From positions 1 to 21,499 of the forward strand of contig JASLCA010000214.1 in assembly GCA_030146225.1 (NCBI GenBank): DNA of 21,499 nucleotides. The letters run 5' to 3'. A program made the position numbers and the translations under genes. This DNA comes from Sphingobacterium sp. (GTDB lineage Bacteria; Bacteroidota; Bacteroidia; Sphingobacteriales; Sphingobacteriaceae). Numbering within the stretch: position 1 is the first letter of the stretch; each line of letters begins with the position of its first letter. Shown in pieces: positions 15,620 through 21,499 of the stretch. A model generated the notes under the pieces. That model searched no databases, was not told where the DNA came from, and worked only from the letters and a program-made list of their open reading frames with translations.

Positions 15620-15827
15620 AAGTTTAGATAAATTACTTTTTAAATTAAAGGGGACAATTAGGCCCCCTTTAAAATCACCTATTTTAAAACAAACTAAACA
15701 GTCTATTTGGCATAACCTATTTATACGTAGAAACAGGATACAAATGGTTATTGTTCGAGGGATTCTCTTTCCCCTTTCCTTCTACAAGTATAAGTTTATT
15801 AACATATAAAAAAAAGCCAAAAGACTA

Positions 15828-15841
15828 AGCAAACGTTTGCT
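15828..15841. promoter_or_regulatory. Perfect 14-bp palindrome resembling a LacI/PurR-family operator
   Basis: AGCAAACGTTTGCT is its own reverse complement. The core GCAAACGTTTGC equals the centre of the classical PurR box, and a central CG within such palindromes is typical of LacI-family operators. It lies 62 bp after the end of the outer-membrane channel gene and about 210 bp upstream of the GH109 gene, which is the nearest gene it could control. No regulator gene is in the window. Confidence 0.55.
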
Positions 15842-15903
15842 CTATTTTTATCAATCAAAAATGATACAATCTTATTATAAACGCTTTAGGAGTTAAATTA
15901 CGC

Positions 15904-17208
15904 TTATAAACCTAGCTGTCCAACAAGTTCTTTAAGCTGAATTTCAGCTAATTTAGCTTGCAAAATTGCGCCATTAAGTCGAGAGTTTGCATTGATATAA
16001 TTCTCTTGTGCATCTCGAAATTCCACAGCAGAAATACTCCCTATTGTGTACTTTGCCAAGGTGATCTCCAAGTTTTGTTTCGCAATTTCCTCATTCTTTT
16101 CTTCCAGTTTCCGAAGCGACAAATTTGTTAAATAGGTCTCATAAGCCGTCTTAATACTGGTCTTTATCAATAGTCGTTGCTGCTCAATCTGAAGGCTAGC
16201 ATGCTCCACCTGAATCTTTGCCACCCGCTCATTTCTGCGTTGATTAAAGCCATCAAATAGATTCATAGATGCCGTAACCCCATAATTTAAGCCCCTTGAA
16301 TTTGAGCTGGACACAAAGCCCAAGCTGGATTCAGAACGGGCAAAGTTATAGCCACTATTTAGACGTATTGTTGGATAGCGCCCAGCCTTAACATTCTTAA
16401 GATCCAGTTCTGCAATCCGCTTATTTAAGACAATCATCTGCAAATCCGGATTTAACAAGGTGGACTTCTCCAAAAGATCCACATACTGAAGATCAGTATC
16501 AATATCCACCTGCTTATCCACGATAAAAGTCTCATCCAAGTCCCGAGCCATCACGCTGTTTAGATTGGTTTTAAGATTTTTAACCACCTCAATCTGCTTT
16601 AAGCGATTGGAGACATCCGTATTTAGGTTAACCTGCACATTGAGCACTTCCAATTTAGAAGCCTTTCCAATAGCATATCTATTCTCAGCTGTACGAAGGC
16701 GCTGTTCGGATATTACAATATTAGAATCCAAAGCCGTCAAATTGTTCTCTTGCTCGACGATCGTGTAATATAGAGTAATAACATCGGCTACAGTAGTCAA
16801 CACGGTACGCTTTAAGTCCACATCACCAAGCTGTTGCAAGGCCTGTAGTTTTTCGTAGCGCGCAAACATCCCTAGTCCATCAAAAATAGTCCAGCCTAGA
16901 CTGACCCCATAATTTAAGCTATTATTCTTGGCATTATCCAAGGAGCGCTCTTCGCCACTAGTTTGTACCTGCCGCGAATTCTGCACCGCATTATTCTGGG
17001 TCAAGCTTGCGGTAACTGTGGGCAGCATGCCTGCATTCCCATAGGTAACATTCTCCTGTATCCCCAAAAGACTATTTCGGGATAGGCGAATACTAAAATT
17101 ATTATCCAGTGCTACCTCCACTGCTTCCCTAACCGAAAGCAAGGACTGCCCTTGTACCATAAGCAGTTGTAAAAAATAGCAACATATTATACTAGCAATC
17201 TTTTTCAT
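15904..17208 (-). CDS. TolC-like outer membrane channel of an RND efflux system
   Basis: This is the outer-membrane factor of a tripartite efflux pump, 434 residues, close to the usual 430-480. Residues 1-20 are a signal peptide (MKKIASIICCYFLQLLMVQG). Two similar outer-membrane-efflux-protein halves follow. The first begins SLLSVREAVEVALDNNFSIRLSRN, and the second covers about 230-430 with long helical, coiled-coil segments such as AEIQLKELVGQLGL at the end. The ATG follows directly on the stop codon of the pump gene (TAG-ATG), with GGAGG five bases upstream, a rare clear Shine-Dalgarno in this window and consistent with translational coupling. It is the last gene of the efflux operon. I see no obvious terminator downstream before the GH109 gene's upstream region. 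Confidence 0.93.
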   Translation of the reverse strand: MKKIASIICCYFLQLLMVQGQSLLSVREAVEVALDNNFSIRLSRNSLLGIQENVTYGNAGMLPTVTASLTQNNAVQNSRQVQTSGEERSLDNAKNNSLNYGVSLGWTIFDGLGMFARYEKLQALQQLGDVDLKRTVLTTVADVITLYYTIVEQENNLTALDSNIVISEQRLRTAENRYAIGKASKLEVLNVQVNLNTDVSNRLKQIEVVKNLKTNLNSVMARDLDETFIVDKQVDIDTDLQYVDLLEKSTLLNPDLQMIVLNKRIAELDLKNVKAGRYPTIRLNSGYNFARSESSLGFVSSSNSRGLNYGVTASMNLFDGFNQRRNERVAKIQVEHASLQIEQQRLLIKTSIKTAYETYLTNLSLRKLEEKNEEIAKQNLEITLAKYTIGSISAVEFRDAQENYINANSRLNGAILQAKLAEIQLKELVGQLGL

Positions 17209-20200
17209 CTAATCCTCCAAATTTTCAAACTCCGGGCGATGTGTTCTTTTCTTAGACATCATCATATAAAAAGCAGGTATCACAAATAGGGTTAAAACCA
17301 AGGAAAACAATGTTCCCCCTACAATAACCACCCCCATTCCCATGCGACTCGTGGAGGCCGCACCAAAGGAAATAGCAATAGGCAGTGCGCCAAAGCCAAT
17401 AGCCAGAGAAGTCATTAGAATAGGTCTCAGGCGTGCCTCCGAGGCTTCTACTACCGCCTTATACTTGTCATAGCCTTGCTCACGCAACTGATTGGCAAAC
17501 TCCACAATTAAGATTCCATTCTTGGTTACTAGTCCTATTAACATAATGGTTCCAATCTGGCTAAAGATATTCCAAGTCTGTCCAAACAACCATAGGGATA
17601 GTAGCGCTCCAGCAACAGCAAGAGGGACTGTAATAATAATGATAATAGGATCTACAAAGCTCTCAAATTGAGCTGCAAGGATTAAGAAAATCAAGAGCAC
17701 GGCCAGCCCAAAAGCAAACATCGTGTTAGAGCCCGATTCAACAAAGTCTCGGGATTCACCGCCTAAGTCAGTAGTAAAGCTTTCATCCAACACCTTTTCC
17801 TTTATCCGCTCCATGGCTTCAATACCTTCTCCCATACTACGCCCAGCTGCAAGTCCAGCAGATACTGTGGCAGACATATAGCGATTATTATGATAAAGCT
17901 GAGGTGGGCTGCTCTGTTCTTGCATCGCTACAATATTATCCAATTGAATAAGGTCTCCCCTATTGTTTTTGACATAGATGGAGGCTAGATTTGTTGGGGT
18001 AGCTCTATCCTTGCGGTCAAACTGTCCCATAACCTGATACTGCTTGCCATTCATCATAAAGTAGCCAAAACGTTGCCCTGAAAGTGACATCTGCAAGGTT
18101 TGCGCAACATCCAGTACCGAAACCCCAAGGGATTGAGCCTTCTCCCGATTAATTGTAACATAGATTTCGGGCTTATTAAACTTGAGGTTTACATCCGTAA
18201 TTGAAAAGGTATTGTCCTTGGCCAACTCTTCCATAAACTCAGGAATCTTCTCCTCGAGCTTCTGAAAATTAGGAGCTTGAATAATATATTGAATAGGCAA
18301 GCCACCTCTACGATTTACCGAGATAGTAGGCTGTTGAGATACCGCGACCCTAGCCTCTGAATAGGATCTTGTAATCTTAGAAAGGTAATTTGCAATCTCT
18401 TCTTGAGATCGTGCACGCTCTTCGGCGGGAACTAGTCCTAGCCGGATCATACCGCTGTTGGCCGAAGCCGAGCCAAAGCCTGGGGAAGTAATTACTAGAC
18501 TAACCTTCTTCTCAGGCACCGAATCATTTATAAGCAGGGTAAGGTCTGTCATAAAACGATCCATATAATCATAAGAAACACCCTCTGGCGCTGTTGCCCG
18601 CAAGCTGAGGTAGCTACGGTCATCATAGGGCGCAGTCTCTTTGGGCAGTAACTGAAAGAAAAGGTAGATCAATCCAAAGCAAACCCCAAGAATAGCAAAG
18701 CTTAACCACTTGACAGCTAAAAACTTCTTTAATACTTCGGCATAGCCCTTATTTAACGCGACAAAATAAGGCTCCGTACGCATATAAAACTTACTCCGCT
18801 TCTGCTCGCCCCCCTTCATGAGGTAGGCATTCAACATCGGGGTTAAGGTTAAAGAAACAAATGCCGAGATCAGCACGGCTGCGCCTATCACAATCCCAAA
18901 CTCTCGAAATAGCCGCCCGACAAAGCCTTCCAAGAAGACCACGGGCAAGAATACCGCTGCTAAGGTTACGGAAATTGAAATTACCGCAAAGAAAATTTCA
19001 TTGGATCCTTTTATTGCCGCTGCAATAGGGGACATCCCTTCTTCAACCTTCTTAAAGATATTCTCTGTAACTACAATTCCATCATCTACCACTAAGCCTG
19101 TAGCCAGTACAATTGCTAAAAGCGTAAGCACATTAATAGAGAAGCCGCAGAGATACATAACAAAGAAGGTTGCAATCAAGGACACCGGAATATCAATTAG
19201 CGGCCTAAAGGCAATAGCCCAATTTCTAAAGAAAAGAAAGATAATGATTACCACTAATATAATGGCAATCATCAGGGTCTCCACTACTTCCAAAACGGAC
19301 TTCTTAACAAACATGGTATTATCAATAGCCACATTCATTTCAAAACCTTCTGGTAGATCAATCTTCAACTTTTCCAATTCCTCATAAAAGCTATTCGCAA
19401 TTTCTAGGTAATTGGTTCCTGGTTGAGGTATAACCGCGAGACTCACCATAGGGTAGCCCGAATCTGACATTTTAGTTTCAAAGTTTTCCGCCTCTAATGC
19501 CGCTTTACCAACATCGCCTAAGTATACCACCCTGTTGTTGTCCGAACGCACAATAATGTTATTAAACTGTTCCTCGGTTGAAAGGTTACCGATGGTTTTG
19601 ACCGTAAGCTCGGTATTTTGACCTGTCAATTTCCCAGAGGGCAATTCCACATTCTGCGCATTCAATGCGGATCGAACATCCAAGACTGTCAGCCCATACG
19701 AAGCTAGCTTGGCAGGGTCAATCCAAAGTCGCATTGCGAACTTCTTTTGTCCCCAGATCTGTACAGAACTAACCCCTGGTATAGTTTGCAAGCGTTGCGC
19801 AACCACGTTTTCGGCATAATCCGATAACTCCAGCACATTCTTAGTTGAACTTTGAAGGGTTAAGGTAATAATAGGCTCTGAATCCGCATCTGCCTTGGAT
19901 ACTACAGGCGCAGCATCAATATCTTGTGGCAAGCTTCGCTGTGCCTGAGAAACCTTATCCCGCACATCGTTGGCTGCTTCTTCTAAGTTCTTGGTTAAAT
20001 TGAACTCTATATTTATATTACTTACCCCTTGACTACTAGAGGAAGAGATATTCCGAATCCCATCAATAGAGTTAATCGCCTTTTCTAAGGGCTCCGTAAT
20101 TTGGGATTCAATAATATCAGGGTTGGCCCCAGCATAATTGGTACGCACCGATATTTGTGCTGGGTCAATTGAAGGGTATTCGCGAACACCTAAGAAGGAA

Positions 20201-20286
20201 AATCCGATAATCCCAAATAAAATCAGCATCAAGTTCATCACAATGGTCAGAACAGGACGCTTTATACTTAATGTAGATAAACTCAT
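17209..20286 (-). CDS. RND-family (HAE-1/AcrB-like) efflux pump permease
   Basis: This is the proton-driven inner-membrane pump of a tripartite efflux complex, 1025 residues, near AcrB's 1049. The N-terminal cytoplasmic/TM1 start SLSTLSIKRPVLTIVMNLML is typical. The first large periplasmic loop spans about 35-335, followed by TM2-6. The proton-relay aspartates D401-D402 lie in GLVVDDGIVVTENI, and the partner lysine K922 lies in GLVTKNGILIVEFANQLREQG. A second periplasmic loop spans about 555-860, followed by the last TM group, which contains RLRPILMTSLAIGFGALPIA. All coupling residues are present, so it should be functional. The start is 11 bp from the adaptor gene's stop. Substrates (drugs, bile salts, dyes or metabolites) cannot be predicted; the DD motif favours the multidrug type over heavy-metal pumps. 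Confidence 0.97.
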   Translation of the reverse strand: MSLSTLSIKRPVLTIVMNLMLILFGIIGFSFLGVREYPSIDPAQISVRTNYAGANPDIIESQITEPLEKAINSIDGIRNISSSSSQGVSNINIEFNLTKNLEEAANDVRDKVSQAQRSLPQDIDAAPVVSKADADSEPIITLTLQSSTKNVLELSDYAENVVAQRLQTIPGVSSVQIWGQKKFAMRLWIDPAKLASYGLTVLDVRSALNAQNVELPSGKLTGQNTELTVKTIGNLSTEEQFNNIIVRSDNNRVVYLGDVGKAALEAENFETKMSDSGYPMVSLAVIPQPGTNYLEIANSFYEELEKLKIDLPEGFEMNVAIDNTMFVKKSVLEVVETLMIAIILVVIIIFLFFRNWAIAFRPLIDIPVSLIATFFVMYLCGFSINVLTLLAIVLATGLVVDDGIVVTENIFKKVEEGMSPIAAAIKGSNEIFFAVISISVTLAAVFLPVVFLEGFVGRLFREFGIVIGAAVLISAFVSLTLTPMLNAYLMKGGEQKRSKFYMRTEPYFVALNKGYAEVLKKFLAVKWLSFAILGVCFGLIYLFFQLLPKETAPYDDRSYLSLRATAPEGVSYDYMDRFMTDLTLLINDSVPEKKVSLVITSPGFGSASANSGMIRLGLVPAEERARSQEEIANYLSKITRSYSEARVAVSQQPTISVNRRGGLPIQYIIQAPNFQKLEEKIPEFMEELAKDNTFSITDVNLKFNKPEIYVTINREKAQSLGVSVLDVAQTLQMSLSGQRFGYFMMNGKQYQVMGQFDRKDRATPTNLASIYVKNNRGDLIQLDNIVAMQEQSSPPQLYHNNRYMSATVSAGLAAGRSMGEGIEAMERIKEKVLDESFTTDLGGESRDFVESGSNTMFAFGLAVLLIFLILAAQFESFVDPIIIIITVPLAVAGALLSLWLFGQTWNIFSQIGTIMLIGLVTKNGILIVEFANQLREQGYDKYKAVVEASEARLRPILMTSLAIGFGALPIAISFGAASTSRMGMGVVIVGGTLFSLVLTLFVIPAFYMMMSKKRTHRPEFENLED

Positions 20287-20297
20287 CTATACTTTCC

Positions 20298-21368
20298 TTA
20301 GCGTAAATTAACCTTAACAGCTGCCCCATCCCTAAGCGACATCACCCCAGAAGTAAGCACTGTATCACCTGACACAAGACCTTTAGAAATTAAAACATGA
20401 CTATCCGTTCTTCCCCCTGTCTCCACCAATACCTCCTTGGCTTTACCGTTGCGCATAACAAAAATCTTCTTCCCATTTTGGATAGGGATCAAAGCCTCCG
20501 CTGGCACCAATAGTCCATCTGTTAAGGTGACGAGTGGAAAGGTTATATTGGCAAATGTACCTGGTATGAGTTTCTGTGAAGCATTGTCAGACATGGCTTT
20601 AACTGTGAGCGTACGCGTAGCTGCTTCGATGGTAGGCTCGGTTGCAAATACTTGGGCATAATGCTCGCTCTCGGATCCTTGTACCGTAAAACGCACCCGC
20701 GTCCCCTTGTTTACCATATGTGCATATTTCTCTGGCAATGAAAAGAGTAGTTTGACGCGAGAAATATTTACTAACTGGGCTACATTTATAGCCGGAGTAA
20801 CATAACTACCTTTGGAAATATTGCGTAAGCCTATAATACCAGAAAAGGCTGCCCGAACAACAGTCTTACTCAATTGCGCTTGTATTAATTGAATTTGGGA
20901 CTTAGCAGTCCGAAAATCCGCACTAGCAATATCATATTCCTCCTGACTAATAGCCTCCTTAGCCAATAAGAGCTTAGCACGTCGTTCGTTCTCCCCTGCA
21001 AGGTTGCTACGGGTAGTAGCTTGAGCAAGCTGCGCACGCAATTCCGCATCATTAATCGTAAATAAAGTTTGCCCCTGTGAAACATGAGCCCCTTCAGTAA
21101 AGTTAATCGATTCTACAATGCCCGATATTTCGGCATGCACATCAATCTGCTCGTTGGCTTCAATAGAGCCCGACAACATCACAAAGTCCGAAAACTCTTG
21201 CCCCTTAATTACTTCACCAAAAACAGCAGAAGCCTTAGGACCTCCCCCCCGACCAGCACTAGCTGCATTGGCCGAATCATTCTCTTTATTCTGTTGGATG
21301 CGATAAAATACAAGTGAAGCTATAAGTAACAGAAAAGCACTTAGTATAATAATAGACTTTTTTTTCAT
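20298..21368 (-). CDS. RND efflux periplasmic adaptor (membrane fusion protein, HlyD/AcrA-like)
   Basis: This adaptor joins the RND pump to the TolC-like channel across the periplasm. I choose the ATG at 21368, giving 356 residues (MKKKSIIILSAFLLLIASLVFY), because it starts a normal signal/anchor. A GTG two codons upstream (21374) is possible but less likely. There is no lipobox cysteine, so it is probably held by the N-terminal helix. The order is anchor; lipoyl/barrel-sandwich half (EISGIVESINFTEGAHVSQGQTLFTIND, about 80-110); a short alpha-hairpin (AELRAQLAQATTRSNLAGENERR... to about 170); the second lipoyl half (AFSGIIGLRNISKGSYVTPA); a beta-barrel; and a membrane-proximal domain ending RDGAAVKVNL. 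It is the first gene of the operon. The 125 bp upstream contain no convincing promoter and no regulator start within view. Confidence 0.95.
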   Translation of the reverse strand: MKKKSIIILSAFLLLIASLVFYRIQQNKENDSANAASAGRGGGPKASAVFGEVIKGQEFSDFVMLSGSIEANEQIDVHAEISGIVESINFTEGAHVSQGQTLFTINDAELRAQLAQATTRSNLAGENERRAKLLLAKEAISQEEYDIASADFRTAKSQIQLIQAQLSKTVVRAAFSGIIGLRNISKGSYVTPAINVAQLVNISRVKLLFSLPEKYAHMVNKGTRVRFTVQGSESEHYAQVFATEPTIEAATRTLTVKAMSDNASQKLIPGTFANITFPLVTLTDGLLVPAEALIPIQNGKKIFVMRNGKAKEVLVETGGRTDSHVLISKGLVSGDTVLTSGVMSLRDGAAVKVNLR

Positions 21369-21499
21369 GGACACAGTTTAGTATAACTTTGGATCCTAAA
21401 AATAACAAATTTTAACACATGCTATTGTAATAATCTTATGATGAAATTTTGAAAGCAGTAAAAGGTTAAAAAATTATACTATACACGGGTAATATATGG

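Noticed and set aside
15477..15809. A 110-codon open frame on the plus strand over the start of the GH109 gene
   Set aside because: It overlaps the Tat signal region on the opposite strand and has no promoter or recognisable domain.
19001..19387. A 128-codon open frame on the plus strand inside the RND pump gene
   Set aside because: It is antisense to conserved transmembrane and proton-relay segments and looks like a by-product of their codon composition.
21382..21389. TAACTTTG on the plus strand as a promoter for a gene to the right
   Set aside because: It has no TTG at the right distance, lies within the leader of the adaptor gene, and no plus-strand gene begins before the window ends.

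Overview
The window reads as a chromosomal stretch of a Bacteroidota bacterium, most likely of the Sphingobacteriales (Sphingobacterium/Pedobacter-like). Supporting signs are a SusC/RagA-type TonB-linked outer membrane protein, promoters of the Bacteroidota type (TTG or TTTG, about 20 bp, TAnnTTTG), scarce Shine-Dalgarno sequences, lipoprotein-rich gene content, and a LipA and a short CarB of the form I associate with that order. The genus is inference. I saw no tRNA, rRNA, CRISPR array or intact insertion sequence.

Layout, left to right: (1) 1-1944, minus strand, the N-terminal 648 codons of a SusC-like nutrient receptor that runs off the left edge. (2) 2124-4061, a divergent pair, ahcY (minus) and a bacilliredoxin (plus), each with a recognisable promoter in the shared 210-bp gap and its own hairpin terminator. 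(3) 4234-5880, a lipoprotein of the YtcJ-like amidohydrolase family, convergent with lipA (5956-6837, minus) across a shared bidirectional terminator. (4) 6838-7253, a 416-bp gap with several short hairpins and no convincing gene. (5) 7254-9503, a secreted GH20 beta-hexosaminidase. (6) 9892-12714, carB, standing alone without carA and lacking the C-terminal regulatory domain. (7) 12880-13959, minus, a formylglycine-generating-enzyme-like (SUMF1) lipoprotein, with a four-copy 11-bp tandem repeat upstream. (8) 14201-15619, minus, a Tat-exported GH109/Gfo-Idh-MocA protein, with a 14-bp LacI-type palindrome about 210 bp upstream. (9) 15904-21368, minus, a three-gene tripartite efflux operon (adaptor, RND pump, outer-membrane channel).

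Two themes recur. One is use of complex amino-sugar glycans: SusC-type uptake, GH20 removing beta-linked GlcNAc/GalNAc, GH109 removing alpha-linked GalNAc, and an FGE-like protein that could mature sulfatases acting on sulfated glycans. These genes are scattered and do not form one operon, so a joint role is inference. The other is housekeeping: SAH recycling, lipoate synthesis, carbamoyl phosphate synthesis and drug efflux. I found no obviously new multi-gene system. The best leads are the 11-bp repeat array, the LacI-type palindrome, the hairpin-rich 6.9-7.1 kb gap, the sulfatase-like SIPSR motif inside the FGE-like protein, and the short CarB.
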